Source: Pseudomonadota bacterium (GTDB taxonomy: Bacteria > Pseudomonadota > Gammaproteobacteria > QQUJ01). From it: a DNA stretch of 64,000 nucleotides. Below the pieces are notes generated by a model that did not search any database, was not told the origin of the DNA, and saw only the letters and a list, made by a program, of their open reading frames with translations. Below are positions 18,655-28,347 of this stretch, in pieces (position 1 is the stretch's first letter; every line of letters starts with the position of its first letter). Location: positions 90,001 through 154,000 of the forward strand of contig QQUJ01000018.1 in assembly GCA_008501635.1 (NCBI GenBank). Direction: 5' to 3'. The translations under genes and the position numbers were made by a program.

Positions 18655-20226
18655 CTAACCGAGAGGCCACAAGTGGCGGCTGACGATCTTGTCGGCTTGG
18701 CGTTCGATGTCACCGTTATACGGCTCGATGAAACAATCCACTTCATAGATCGCCACCGGCTCGGACTTGCCACGCACCTTGATATCACGGTGCTGGTGCG
18801 CCGCAAGGCGCTTGAAGACCGGAGGGCGCGCATAGAGTTCGCGGCTGATGACGATGCAGCCCGATTCGGCATAAGTGCAGAGGCGGGAGGCGAGATTGAC
18901 CGTGTCGCCAACCACGGTGTACTGCATCCGATCGCGTGACCCCATGTTGCCGGCCAGCATCTGCCCGGCATTGATGCCAAAGCGAAACTCTACGGTCTCC
19001 TGGCCACGCGAGCGGCGGCGCTCGTTGAGGCGTTTGACCACCGCGCGGATCAGCGAGGCGCACGCTACTGCGTTGAAGCTGTGCTCGGGGTCTTCGTCAG
19101 GGACGCCGAAGACGATCATGGCGCAGTCACCGATGTACTTGTCCACGACACCGTTGTAGACCGAGCTGGCGCGCGCGATATAGGAGAAGTATTCATTTAA
19201 CAGCTCCGCCACCTGCTCGGGTTTCATCCGTTCGGAGAGGCTGGTAAAGCCGGCGATATCGGCAAACAGGATGCTGCCGTCGATGCGCTGTCCCCCCAGT
19301 TCCACGTCGCCGAGGTTGGAAAGTATGTTGCGCGCCACGGTCGGCGAGACGTAGCGAGAAAAGGCGTCTTCAACCTGAGCCTTGTGTAGCAGGCCGTCAG
19401 CCATGGAATTGAAAGCGCCGATAAGATTGCCGATCTCATCGTTGCGGCGCTCGCTGATGCGGTGTTGATAGCGACCTTCGCTCATCGCCCGGCCGGCATC
19501 CACCAGTTCCATGATGGGGCGCGAGAGGCGCCGGGCGAGCAGAAACGACAGTACGAATCCCAACAGGATCATCACCAGGGTGGCGACACCGATGGTGCGC
19601 ATCAGGTCGTAGAGCGACTGATTCATCAACGAACGGCTCAGCGTCACCAACGCGTAGCCGGCGGTGACATCTTCGTAGCGCAGGGGTGTGGCGTAGGTGA
19701 CCACCTCGACCGGTGTCTCGCGGGTGCCACGCCACTCCCAGTCGAACTCACGCAGTTGTTCGTTGAGCAGCGGCCACAATGAGTCAGTGACCTGCTCGGT
19801 GCTGAAAGGCACCGCCCCCGCCTGGCTGAGTAGTTTGCCGGTCTCATCCAGTACCGCTGCGCCCAGAACGGTCGTTCCGCCTCCGGTCAGATTGTTGACC
19901 AGCACGCTGAGCGCCAGTTGGTCGCTGGCGAGGGTCGGCTCCTTGGCGGCTTCCGCGAGTTGCAGTGCCATCGACCGGCCCGACATTGCGATCTGGTCGC
20001 CCATGATTCGCGACTGGTTATAGACCAGCAGGGCTCCCAATAGCCCCATGACCAGCGTAATCAGCAAACCGATCACCAACGCGAGCTTGATGGCGATCGG
20101 CAGGGCACTGGGCATCCCACTCAGCACTTTCTGGCCAACCCTGGCCACCACCGTCGCGAAGCTGCGTCGATGCTGAGCGCTGCCCTTGGCAGCGGGCAGA
20201 GACTTCGTTTCAGTTGAGCTGGGCAT
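18655..20226 (-). CDS. Membrane-bound class III adenylate/guanylate cyclase with HAMP domain
   Basis: The protein is 523 residues. A first membrane helix lies at about 44-68 and a periplasmic sensor region at about 72-208. The second helix is at about 211-231, followed by a HAMP linker to about 285. The cyclase domain (about 312-490) has metal-binding Asp323 in SILFADIAGF and Asp367 in VDKYIGDCAM. Lys363 is at the purine-specificity position, and Asn and Arg of VGDTVNLASRL are the transition-state residues. Lys plus the following VGD favour ATP over GTP as substrate, making cAMP the probable product. The extracytoplasmic domain is not recognisable by eye. It is co-transcribed with the downstream TPR lipoprotein. 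Confidence 0.9.
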   Translation of the reverse strand: MPSSTETKSLPAAKGSAQHRRSFATVVARVGQKVLSGMPSALPIAIKLALVIGLLITLVMGLLGALLVYNQSRIMGDQIAMSGRSMALQLAEAAKEPTLASDQLALSVLVNNLTGGGTTVLGAAVLDETGKLLSQAGAVPFSTEQVTDSLWPLLNEQLREFDWEWRGTRETPVEVVTYATPLRYEDVTAGYALVTLSRSLMNQSLYDLMRTIGVATLVMILLGFVLSFLLARRLSRPIMELVDAGRAMSEGRYQHRISERRNDEIGNLIGAFNSMADGLLHKAQVEDAFSRYVSPTVARNILSNLGDVELGGQRIDGSILFADIAGFTSLSERMKPEQVAELLNEYFSYIARASSVYNGVVDKYIGDCAMIVFGVPDEDPEHSFNAVACASLIRAVVKRLNERRRSRGQETVEFRFGINAGQMLAGNMGSRDRMQYTVVGDTVNLASRLCTYAESGCIVISRELYARPPVFKRLAAHQHRDIKVRGKSEPVAIYEVDCFIEPYNGDIERQADKIVSRHLWPLG

Positions 20227-20348
20227 GGACCGCCTATTCTAGCCCTCTAAGCGCCTGTGGAACCACTCAGGCAGTTTCGACATCCTATCCTTGCATTATC
20301 GGCAGGTAGCCACCATCTTTTAGCCTTCAACATTCCCCGGAGGGCGCA

Positions 20349-21233
20349 ATGAAGCGCGTGTTTCTGTTTGTAGTTACTAACTTGGCGGTTCTGATGGTAT
20401 TGAGCATCTCCATGGAACTGCTCGGCGTCGGGCGGTGGTTGGAGCAATCCGGCGGTGGCATCAACGTCCAGGGTCTGCTGATATTCGCCGCCGTCCTCGG
20501 TATGGGCGGTTCGTTCATCTCCCTGGCCATTTCCAAGTGGACCGCAACCCGCCTTACCGGCGCGGTGGTGATTGAGCATCCTTCGACGGAGACCGAACGG
20601 TGGTTGGTGGAGACCGTGCGCAATCAGGCCCAGCGCGCGGGGATAGGCATGCCGGATGTGGCGATTTACGAGTCGCCCGACATGAACGCCTTTGCCACCG
20701 GCATCAACCGCAACAGCGCGCTGGTGGCGGTGAGTACCGGGTTGCTGCAGCGCATGCGTCGCGATGAAGTGGAGGCCGTGCTGGGGCACGAAGTGAGCCA
20801 TGTCGCCAATGGCGATATGGTGACGCTGACGCTGATCCAGGGCGTGCTCAACACCTTCGTGATCGTTTTGTCGCGGGTGATCGGTTACCTGGTGGACCGT
20901 GTGGTGTTTCGCACCGAGCGTGGCCACGGTCCGGGGTTTTGGGTCACGCTGATTGTGGCTCAGCTGGTGCTCGGCATCCTGGCCAGCCTCATTGTGCGTT
21001 GGTTTTCCCGCCAACGGGAGTTTCGCGCCGATAGCGGCGGGGCGCAGCTCGCCGGTCCCAATAAAATGATCGCCGCCCTGGAGGCGCTACGCCGTCAGTC
21101 GGGAGGGGCCGAACTACCCGATCAAATGGCGGCCTTCGGCATTACCGGTGGATTGGGATCGGGCTTGCGCCGCCTGCTGATGACGCACCCGCCCCTGGAG
21201 GAGCGCATTGCCGCGTTGCGTGCAGAACGATAG
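20349..21233 (+). CDS. htpX: Membrane zinc metalloprotease HtpX
   Basis: The protein is 294 residues, the standard HtpX length. It degrades misfolded inner-membrane proteins, with its active site on the cytoplasmic side. The zincin motif is HEVSH (His147-Glu148-x2-His151), and the third ligand is in the REFRADSGG segment. Two N-terminal helices (about 4-23 and 42-62) and two more around 160-215 anchor it. A perfect CGGAGG ribosome site precedes the ATG. It is divergent from the cyclase gene across 122 bp. Confidence 0.97.
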   Translation: MKRVFLFVVTNLAVLMVLSISMELLGVGRWLEQSGGGINVQGLLIFAAVLGMGGSFISLAISKWTATRLTGAVVIEHPSTETERWLVETVRNQAQRAGIGMPDVAIYESPDMNAFATGINRNSALVAVSTGLLQRMRRDEVEAVLGHEVSHVANGDMVTLTLIQGVLNTFVIVLSRVIGYLVDRVVFRTERGHGPGFWVTLIVAQLVLGILASLIVRWFSRQREFRADSGGAQLAGPNKMIAALEALRRQSGGAELPDQMAAFGITGGLGSGLRRLLMTHPPLEERIAALRAER

Positions 21234-21395
21234 TCGTATCGCCGGACCAGGCCGCCCGTCTACCCCGGGGGGGATAGCCGAAACGACGTTCGGTTACCTC
21301 CTCTCGTCGTCAACGATGCCCGGCAGCCACGTTACAATGGGTTCTGCTTGTGATGTCATCCGGAAACCACCCATCGTCGTCATTCAGGATCATTG

Positions 21396-22649
21396 ATGCC
21401 TCTCATTCGCCCCTTTGCAGGTCTCCGTCCTGCCCCGGGTCAATCCAGCGCCGTGCTCGCTCCGCCTTACGACGTCCTGAATGCGGCGGAGGCGCGGCGG
21501 CGCGCCGCTGACAAACCCTGGAGTTTCCTGCGCATCTCCAAACCCGAGATAGATCTGCCGCCCGACACCAAACCCTACGCCGATATCGTTTATCAAACGG
21601 GAGCGCGTAATCTGCGGGCAATGATCGATAACGACGTCCTGCAACGCGATCCGACCCCCTGCTACTACCTCTATCGGCTGCAGGCCGGGGAGCATGTTCA
21701 GACCGGTTTGGTGGCATTGGCCTCGGTTCATGCCTATGAAGAGCAATGGATTCGACGCCATGAGTTTACCCGCCCCGACAAAGAGGAAGACCGCGTGCGC
21801 CAGATCGATGCGCTCAATGCCCAGACCGGGCCGGTGCTTCTGGCGCATAAGGGTTCGGATGTCATGGCGCGCTGGGTAAACGAACTGAGCACGACCGAGG
21901 CGGTGCTGGATGTGACGGCCGAAGACGGCGTTCGCCACACCCTCTGGATCATCGATGATCCGGAGGCGATACACAGCATTACGGAGGTTTTTGCGCCCGA
22001 ACGGGGCGGTAGCGTTGCCACACTCTATATCGCCGATGGGCATCATCGATCGGCCGCTGCGGCCCGGGTCGCAGCCCAGCGGCGCCAACGTATGGCCGTG
22101 CCCGATCCCAACGCGGACTACGAGTGGTTTTTGAGCGTCATCTTCCCGGCGCAGCAGATGCGCATACTCGATTACAATCGCATCGTACGCGATCTATATG
22201 GGCTGTCGATTCGTGAATTCCTGACCCAGGTAAGCACCCGCTTCGATGTGACGCCTGTGCCCTACGCTTTCCATCCCACGCGGCCGCGTGAATTTGGTCT
22301 GTACCTGGACGGTCATTGGTACCGGATGCGCTTTCCGGAAGAGCTGCTGCCGGAAGATCCGGTCGAGCGGCTGGACGTCAGTCTTTTGCAGACCTACCTC
22401 ATCGACCCGGTGCTGGGGATCGTCGATCCACGGCGCGACGAGCGTATCGAGTTCGTCGGTGGTATCCGCGGTCTGTCCGAACTGGAGCGCCGGGTGGACA
22501 GCGGGGAGATGGCAGTGGCTTTTGCCCTCCACCCGACCACCATGGAACAGTTGATCTCCGTGGCCGATGCCCATCAAGTGATGCCACCCAAGTCAACCTG
22601 GTTTGAACCTAAACTGGCGGATGGCCTGATATCTCACCAGTTCGACTGA
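21396..22649 (+). CDS. DUF1015 family protein
   Basis: The protein is 417 residues starting MPLIRPFAGLRP; the ATG at 21396 is preferred over the overlapping TTG three bases upstream. Conserved DUF1015 segments are RPFAGLRP, APPYDVLNAAEA, SFLRISKPEIDLPPD, VTAEDGVRHTLWIIDDPE, and the His-rich YIADGHHRSAAAARV, plus the late GGIRGLSELERRVDSGEMAVAF. The HHR cluster suggests a metal or nucleotide site. The family is often annotated as uncharacterised, and sometimes lies beside serine/phosphoglycerate genes. It stops 7 bp from the convergent pcm. Confidence 0.9.
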   Translation: MPLIRPFAGLRPAPGQSSAVLAPPYDVLNAAEARRRAADKPWSFLRISKPEIDLPPDTKPYADIVYQTGARNLRAMIDNDVLQRDPTPCYYLYRLQAGEHVQTGLVALASVHAYEEQWIRRHEFTRPDKEEDRVRQIDALNAQTGPVLLAHKGSDVMARWVNELSTTEAVLDVTAEDGVRHTLWIIDDPEAIHSITEVFAPERGGSVATLYIADGHHRSAAAARVAAQRRQRMAVPDPNADYEWFLSVIFPAQQMRILDYNRIVRDLYGLSIREFLTQVSTRFDVTPVPYAFHPTRPREFGLYLDGHWYRMRFPEELLPEDPVERLDVSLLQTYLIDPVLGIVDPRRDERIEFVGGIRGLSELERRVDSGEMAVAFALHPTTMEQLISVADAHQVMPPKSTWFEPKLADGLISHQFD

Positions 22650-22656
22650 GCGCCAA

Positions 22657-23337
22657 CTACGCCTCGCCCAGGGAGCCGGTCAACGGCACGAACGCCACCG
22701 GCAGTATGTTCCGAACCGTGATGGTGCAGTTCGCGTCTTTCTCGAGCAGGACCAGCGTCTGGTGGCTATAAGGTGTACCCAGCGGGGCGACGAGCCGCCC
22801 GCCCGGCCGCAGTTGTTCGATCAGCGGAGGCGGTACCTGCGGTGTTGCGGCCGTGATCAGAATGCCATCGAAAGGCGCTTCCTCCGGCCATCCGTAATAA
22901 CCGTCGCAAGTCCGGATCTGCGTGTTGTCATAACCCAGGCGCGAAAGACGCTGCGCCGCAGCCTGGGCGAGTGAGTCTATGATCTCGGTGCTGAAGACCT
23001 GCTGCACCAAAAGCGACAGCACCGCGGCCTGGTACCCCGAGCCCGTACCGACCTCCAAAACGATATCCCCGGGTTGCGGATCGAGGAGATCGGTCATCAG
23101 TGCCACGATATAGGGCTGGGATATGGTCTGCCCTTTTCCGATCGGTAAAGGTCGATTGTCGTAGGCCGCAATGGAGAGGTCGTTCGGGATGAATTCGTGG
23201 CGCGGGACAGCGCCAACGGCATCCATGACCCGCTGAGAAAAACTGCCGCGCCCGGTAAGATCGGCGGTGCTGCGGGCGTCCGCCTCGATCATGCCCAGCA
23301 ACGCCTGCAGCTGCACGGAGTTGTCCGCTGTCGTCAT
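22657..23337 (-). CDS. pcm: Protein-L-isoaspartate O-methyltransferase
   Basis: The protein is 226 residues starting MTTADNSVQLQ; the 104-codon upstream extension of the frame is antisense to DUF6763 and not gene-like. It repairs isoaspartyl residues in aged proteins using S-adenosylmethionine. The family motif is GQTISQPYIVALM (about 69-81), motif I is VLEVGTGSGYQ (about 93-103), and the late segment is LRPGGRLVAPLG. It is cytoplasmic. It lies 97 bp downstream of the small DUF6763 gene on the same strand. In many gammaproteobacteria pcm sits by surE and rpoS; those are not here. Confidence 0.95.
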   Translation of the reverse strand: MTTADNSVQLQALLGMIEADARSTADLTGRGSFSQRVMDAVGAVPRHEFIPNDLSIAAYDNRPLPIGKGQTISQPYIVALMTDLLDPQPGDIVLEVGTGSGYQAAVLSLLVQQVFSTEIIDSLAQAAAQRLSRLGYDNTQIRTCDGYYGWPEEAPFDGILITAATPQVPPPLIEQLRPGGRLVAPLGTPYSHQTLVLLEKDANCTITVRNILPVAFVPLTGSLGEA

Positions 23338-23434
23338 GACACGATGTCTGCGGATCCGCGTACAGTATGTGACGAGGGAAAAAACTGAAGCGCTTGTTGC
23401 ATTCGACGATGGGTGCGTGAGGATACCTGTCGAT

Positions 23435-23731
23435 TCAATCTTCGCGGTCGATCTCGTCGAGAAAATCGGAGACCTCGGGTCGCATGGCGACGCCATTGTC
23501 ACCGAAATCGTCCGCTTCCAGATCGTCGAAGGGACCGGACCAGTCCTCCGGCGGGTCGATGGCATCGATTTCGAGCTCGTACCAGCTGTCGAACTCCAAC
23601 TCTTCGACTTCGCCACCGAAGTACTGAAGCTCCACTGTCTGGTCGTCAAAATCGACGGCGACTATTTCAAAGGAATCACCGCCCAGTTTCTTATACCAAT
23701 CTCCCACGCGGGGTTCGTATGGTGCTGGCAT
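23435..23731 (-). CDS. DUF6763-type small acidic protein
   Basis: The protein is 98 residues starting MPAPYEPRVGDWYKKLGGDSFEIVAVD. The start at 23731 is fixed by a near-perfect AAAGGAGGGG ribosome site; the earlier Met at 23749 lacks one. The fold looks like a small beta-barrel (VGDWYKK, FEIVAVDFDDQTVELQYFGG), then EFDSWYELEIDAIDPPEDWSGP and a very acidic tail. It is conserved in sulfur-oxidising gammaproteobacteria (from memory) and its function is unknown. It precedes pcm on the same strand. Confidence 0.75.
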   Translation of the reverse strand: MPAPYEPRVGDWYKKLGGDSFEIVAVDFDDQTVELQYFGGEVEELEFDSWYELEIDAIDPPEDWSGPFDDLEADDFGDNGVAMRPEVSDFLDEIDRED

Positions 23732-23936
23732 GTGGCCCCTCCTTTTCAAGCGTCAACAGATCTATCGAGGTACTTGAGCTACGTGGTACTCCTGGTTGGT
23801 CATCTCTATTAGATGCCGATCCAGGTGTCAGGGCAAGAGCGATTCATTGAGCAACGCTACAAATACCGCATATTGGCTATTAACGCCAGCAGCCTCTGCC
23901 CTGGCTTGGCGAACGCGTTAGAATAGGCGGCAACAA

Positions 23937-24164
23937 ATGGTCCCCATCAAAGAAATCCGGTTCCAGCTTGCGATATCCGCCAGGGATTACCTCGCATACT
24001 ATCGAGGTGAGGTGCGCCAGGTTGCGGTCCGCGCCGCAGATGGCAGGAGTATCCGCTTTCCTGCAAACATTTTGCGCCCCTTTTTGTCACATACGGGTGT
24101 CAATGGAGAGTTTGCACTGCAATACGATGAGCAAAACCGTTTTGTCGGAATTCGCAAACTCTGA
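23937..24164 (+). CDS. DUF2835 family protein
   Basis: The protein is 75 residues and matches the DUF2835 pattern: IRFQLAISARDYLAYYRGEVRQVAVRAADGRSIRFPANILRPFLSHTGVNGEFAL. This is a short, mostly beta protein conserved across marine and sulfur gammaproteobacteria; its function is unknown. It lies 35 bp upstream of relA on the same strand, an arrangement that suggests co-transcription. Confidence 0.85.
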   Translation: MVPIKEIRFQLAISARDYLAYYRGEVRQVAVRAADGRSIRFPANILRPFLSHTGVNGEFALQYDEQNRFVGIRKL

Positions 24165-24199
24165 ATATCCAGTGGATGCGTCAATGGTAGAGCAATCTT

Positions 24200-26419
24200 A
24201 TGGTTAGCGGCAGCAACTCCACCGTTGCTTATGAAGGCAGTTGCCGGGCGGGATTCGCGCGCTGGGCGGATAAACTTGCGACCTCGGGTCGGGATCCCGG
24301 CGAGATCAAAGACCTGTCAAGGGCGGGTGAAATTCTGATCGCGGCTTACGGTGAGGAGACGGCAATTGATCCGTGCATCGGGGTCGGTCATGCACTCGCA
24401 GTCGCGGATATTCTGGCTGAACTCAATCTCGATCGTGAGAGTCTGACGGCGGGATTGCTGCACGGCGTGACTGCCGAGGGCAGGGTGTCGCTGGAACAGG
24501 TCAAGGAGCGCTTCGGCGCCACGGTATCCGCATTGGTGGAGGGCGTTTTGCAGATGGATGCAATACGCGAACATCAGCAGGCCAGCGGAGCCGATCGCAC
24601 CGTAGACGACCAGTCTCAGGCGGAGAGTCTGCGCCGGATGCTGTTGGCAATGGTGAACGATGCACGCGTGGTGCTCATAAAACTGGCGCTGCGTGTCCAC
24701 AATATGCGATTAGCGCGGGAACTGGATGAAGCAGAGCAGGTGCGTGCGGCGCGTGAGACCTTGGATATCTTCGCCCCCTTGGCCAATCGCCTCAGTGTCT
24801 GGCAATTGAAATGGGAGCTGGAGGATCTCGCTTTTCGTTATCTCCATCCAGCTATCTACAAAAAATTGGCGAAGAGTCTCGCCGAGAAGCGGGTTGATCG
24901 CGAGCGCTATCTGGTGGACGTGGTATCGCGGTTGCGTGAATCGTTGGCCGAGCACGGTATCGAGGCTGATGTCAGCAGTCGCCCCAAACACATCTATAGC
25001 ATCTGGAAGAAGATGCAGCGCAAAGGTGTCGAAATCGAAGAGGTCTACGACGTTCGCGCAATCCGGATTCTGGTCAAAGAGGTGCGCGACTGTTACGCAG
25101 CGCTCGGCATTGTGCACGGCCTGTGGCAGCACATACCGCGTGAATTTGACGACTACATCGCCAATCCCAAGAAGAATCTGTATCGCTCACTGCACACCGC
25201 GGTTGTGGGTCCTAAGGGTCGGACGTTGGAGGTGCAGATCCGCACGCATGAAATGCATCAGCACGCGGAATTGGGCGTGGCCGCGCATTGGCGTTACAAG
25301 GAAGGCGTGCGTCGGGATCCGGGATTCGAGCGCAAGATCAACTGGATGCGCCAGTTGATGGAGTGGAAGGAGGAGATGGCCGATTCAGCGGAGTTTCTCG
25401 ATAATTTCCGCACAGAATCGGCCGAGGAACGCGTTTACGTCTTCACTCCACAGGGAAAGATCATCGATTTGCCGGCGGGTGCGACGCCATTGGATTTCGC
25501 CTACCGCGTGCATACGGATATCGGGCACCGTTGCCGCGGCGCCAAGGTGGATGGTCGCATCGTTCCACTGACTTACAAGTTAAGCGGCGGTGAAAAGGTG
25601 GAGATACTGACGACCAAGCAGGGCAAGCCGAGCCGCGATTGGTTGAGTCCGCATCTTGGCTACCTGGCAACGTCGCGTGCCCGCTCCAAAGTACGGCACT
25701 GGTTCGCCGAGCAGGATCACGAAAAGAATCTGGCGGCGGGACGCGCCGTGCTGGAGCGTGAGCTGCATCGTTTGGGAGTCGAGCCGCGCAGCGCCGACAA
25801 GCTACTGGAGCGGTTTCACATGGCCAGGATTGAGGATCTATGGTTGGCCTTAGGCAGAGGTGACGTGAGCGCCGCGCAGATGGTGCACGTAATGGAAAGC
25901 CTGCAGTCGCCCCCGGCGGATGCGGCGGTACAGCTACCGATGCGTCGTCATAAAACGCGCACCAGCAGTGGCGATATCTGTATCGAAGGTGTGGGCGATC
26001 TGCTTACCCAAATGGCAAAGTGCTGCAAACCGGTACCCAATGATCCCATAATCGGTTACATAACCCGCGGCCGTGGCGTGACGATTCATCGGCGCACCTG
26101 TTCCAATGTGCTGCGCATGACAGAAGATCATCGTGCGCGGCTGATTGAAGTGCAGTGGAGTGTTGAAGCTGGAGAGCACTACCCGGTCGACGTTCAGGTC
26201 CAGGCGTATGATCGTGCCGGGTTGCTGCGCGATATCACCAATCTGCTGGCCAACGAGAAGGTCAACGTGCTGTCGCTCAATACCACGACTGATCGCCGCG
26301 AGCACATGGCGCATATGTCCTTACGCTTGGAGATCGGCGGGCTCGACCAACTGAGCCGTATCCTGGCCAAGCTCAACGAGTTGCCCAACGTTGTGATGGT
26401 TCAGCGGCAACGACAGTAA
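24200..26419 (+). CDS. relA: GTP pyrophosphokinase RelA
   Basis: The protein is 739 residues. It synthesises (p)ppGpp from ATP and GTP/GDP on stalled ribosomes. The N-terminal hydrolase-type domain is degenerate: LLHGVTAEG replaces the HD pair of SpoT, so hydrolysis is not expected. The synthetase domain has the RelA-type acidic EFDDY motif (Glu315 onward) rather than the SpoT-type RFKDY, followed by IANPKKNLYRSLHT, where most RelA proteins have NGYQS. The TGS domain (ERVYVFTPQGKIIDLPAG) lies near 410-470, a Cys-containing zinc-finger/CC region (KCCKPVPNDPIIGY) around 610, and an ACT domain at the C-terminus. About 290 bp without a recognisable gene follow before the tRNAs. Confidence 0.96.
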   Translation: MVSGSNSTVAYEGSCRAGFARWADKLATSGRDPGEIKDLSRAGEILIAAYGEETAIDPCIGVGHALAVADILAELNLDRESLTAGLLHGVTAEGRVSLEQVKERFGATVSALVEGVLQMDAIREHQQASGADRTVDDQSQAESLRRMLLAMVNDARVVLIKLALRVHNMRLARELDEAEQVRAARETLDIFAPLANRLSVWQLKWELEDLAFRYLHPAIYKKLAKSLAEKRVDRERYLVDVVSRLRESLAEHGIEADVSSRPKHIYSIWKKMQRKGVEIEEVYDVRAIRILVKEVRDCYAALGIVHGLWQHIPREFDDYIANPKKNLYRSLHTAVVGPKGRTLEVQIRTHEMHQHAELGVAAHWRYKEGVRRDPGFERKINWMRQLMEWKEEMADSAEFLDNFRTESAEERVYVFTPQGKIIDLPAGATPLDFAYRVHTDIGHRCRGAKVDGRIVPLTYKLSGGEKVEILTTKQGKPSRDWLSPHLGYLATSRARSKVRHWFAEQDHEKNLAAGRAVLERELHRLGVEPRSADKLLERFHMARIEDLWLALGRGDVSAAQMVHVMESLQSPPADAAVQLPMRRHKTRTSSGDICIEGVGDLLTQMAKCCKPVPNDPIIGYITRGRGVTIHRRTCSNVLRMTEDHRARLIEVQWSVEAGEHYPVDVQVQAYDRAGLLRDITNLLANEKVNVLSLNTTTDRREHMAHMSLRLEIGGLDQLSRILAKLNELPNVVMVQRQRQ

Positions 26420-26707
26420 GGTGTCTGTGCGCCGGAAGGGCTGAGCAGCATTCGGGCGAAACGTCTGACAGGGCGTGACGTTGCAAAGATTCAAAATCCG
26501 GGTTGTGTCCTGCGGCAGTTTGCAGGGTGCTGGTCAGCGTCGCTGAGGTGAAAGGAGAGTTCTTTACCCCTTGACGGGTTGCTCATCATCCTGCGCCGCA
26601 CCCTCCAGGCTCGCATCGCGGTTTCAACCCGCCGCGAGGGTTCCCATTCCCCGCCGCATTGGCAATGTCGGTAGAGCATCGAGGTGGGTAGGTTGAGATA
26701 GAAAAGA

Positions 26708-26784
26708 TGGTGCCCCGGGAGGGAGTCGAACCCCCGACCTACCCCTTAGGAGGGGGTCGCTCTATCCGACTGAGCTACCGGGGC
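26708..26784 (-). tRNA. tRNA-Arg (anticodon CCT)
   Basis: A 77-nt cloverleaf with encoded CCA on the complementary strand. The acceptor stem is GCCCCGG / CCGGGGC with discriminator A. The D-arm is GCTCAGTCGGATAGAGC, the anticodon loop CTCCTAA gives CCT (reads AGG), and the T-arm is GGGGGTTCGACTCCC. It lies downstream of tRNA-Ala on the same strand. Confidence 0.95.
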
Positions 26785-26952
26785 GGCACGGACCGTTGCG
26801 CTTTCTTCCGCAACGTGTTTGATCGAACGATCCCGGGATTTTAGCAAACCCTGACGTGATGGGGGTAACGTGAACGAGCGGCAACGGGTTGCGACGGGAA
26901 TTCAGTGAGTTTGCCGGTGTTTTTACGACGGTGGTTTGGAGCGGTGAACAAG

Positions 26953-26981
26953 CAAAGGGCCAACAAGAAGTCGGCCCTTTG
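26953..26981 (-). terminator. Hairpin terminator downstream of tRNA-Ala
   Basis: On the complementary strand a perfect 9-bp stem CAAAGGGCC / GGCCCTTTG with an 11-nt loop is followed by CTTGTT. It begins 7 bp after the tRNA-Ala CCA end, as expected for the terminator of a single tRNA transcript. Confidence 0.7.
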
Positions 26982-26987
26982 TTGTGA

Positions 26988-27063
<76 letters not shown>

Positions 27064-27353
27064 GAAATGGTGTCGCGCCGGTACATCAGGCTGGCGCGAG
27101 GCGCGCTATTCTAACACCGGTGTTTGTTGCTCGCCAGACCATCGCCGGTGTAAGCATACAGGGGTTTTACCGGTCTCCTTATCGATGTTTGACCAGGATG
27201 ATGCCGCACATTGCGTGACCAGGGAGGGGATCGCTACCATTGCGGCACCGAGGTGAGCTCGCGATAAGTGAGCGGCAATTCGCTGTCGCGTCCGGGGGAA
27301 CAGGTTCGGCAGTTGTGGTATCCACTCGGAAAAGACCAGTCACAGGAGCCTTT

Positions 27354-28316
27354 ATGCATTCGACAAGACCGTTTCTCGTCACCTCGGACTTCCCCGCGCT
27401 GCGCCGCCAGCGGCTGGAGACCCTGCAGGTCAATCTGGGCTACTTATGCAACCAGCAGTGTGTCCATTGTCATGTGAATGCGGGGCCGCGACGGTCGGAA
27501 TCGATGAGTGTCGAGACGGTCGATCAGGTGCTGCGGTTTCTCGCTGCCAGCACAGCAAACACACTGGATATTACGGGGGGCGCCCCCGAGCTCAATCCCC
27601 ATTTTCGGCACTTGGTCAAGCAGGCCCGCAAGCAGGGACGCAAGGTGATCGATCGCTGTAACCTGACCATACTGGAAGAGCCCGGGCAGGAGGATCTGAC
27701 CGAATTTCTCGTTGCCAACGGTGTCGAGGTAACCGCGTCGATGCCGTGTTACCTGGAAGAGAATGTGGATCAACAGCGCGGCAAAGGGGTTTTCGACAAG
27801 AGCATCCGGGGTTTGCAGCGCCTGAACGCATCAGGGTACGGCGATCCTGCGAGCGGTCTGATTCTGAATCTGGTCTATAACCCTCAAGGCGCGGTGCTTC
27901 CCCCGGCGCAGGTGGAACTGGAGGCCGACTATAAACGCGAGTTGGCGGGACGCTACGGCGTCAAGTTCAATCGACTCCTGACGATCACGAACATGCCGAT
28001 TCAGCGTTTCGGTAGCATGCTGGTCTCCAAAGGCCAGTTTGAGGGCTATATGCGGCTGCTGCGCGATTCCTCGCGGCCGGAGAATCTCTCGACAGTCATG
28101 TGTCTCTCGCTGCTCAGCGTCGATTGGCGCGGTTATCTGCACGATTGCGATTTCAATCAGATGCTGGCGCTGCCGTTTGGTTGGCGTGGCAAACCCCATA
28201 GCCATATCTCGGAGCTCGTCGGACGGGACCTGGAGGGCAACGACATCGTAGTAGGCGATCATTGCTATGGCTGTACGGCCGGGCAGGGCAGCAGTTGCGG
28301 TGGTGCGTTGAGCTGA
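27354..28316 (+). CDS. arsS: ArsS-type radical SAM / Cys-rich protein
   Basis: The protein is 320 residues; the ATG at 27354 follows CACAGGAGCC and the frame upstream is not family-like. The radical SAM cluster motif is Cys32-x3-Cys36-x2-Cys39 (CNQQCVHC), followed by LDITGGAPEL and a C-terminal Cys-rich DHCYGCTAGQGSSCGG that may hold an auxiliary cluster. The family (TIGR04167) includes the radical SAM enzyme that adds a 5'-deoxyadenosyl group to methylated arsenic in arsenosugar synthesis; that assay-based role is known for only a few members. It is followed by two glycosyltransferases of the same gene set. A 12-bp palindrome AACACCGGTGTT lies at 27113-27124 in the 290-bp upstream gap. Confidence 0.88.
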   Translation: MHSTRPFLVTSDFPALRRQRLETLQVNLGYLCNQQCVHCHVNAGPRRSESMSVETVDQVLRFLAASTANTLDITGGAPELNPHFRHLVKQARKQGRKVIDRCNLTILEEPGQEDLTEFLVANGVEVTASMPCYLEENVDQQRGKGVFDKSIRGLQRLNASGYGDPASGLILNLVYNPQGAVLPPAQVELEADYKRELAGRYGVKFNRLLTITNMPIQRFGSMLVSKGQFEGYMRLLRDSSRPENLSTVMCLSLLSVDWRGYLHDCDFNQMLALPFGWRGKPHSHISELVGRDLEGNDIVVGDHCYGCTAGQGSSCGGALS

Positions 28317-28347
28317 TTCGCTCGCCAAGCCTCGGCTCGTCTGCGCT

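Noticed and set aside
20247-21014. 255-aa reading frame on the - strand
   Set aside because: Antisense shadow of htpX, which has an HEVSH site and a perfect ribosome site.
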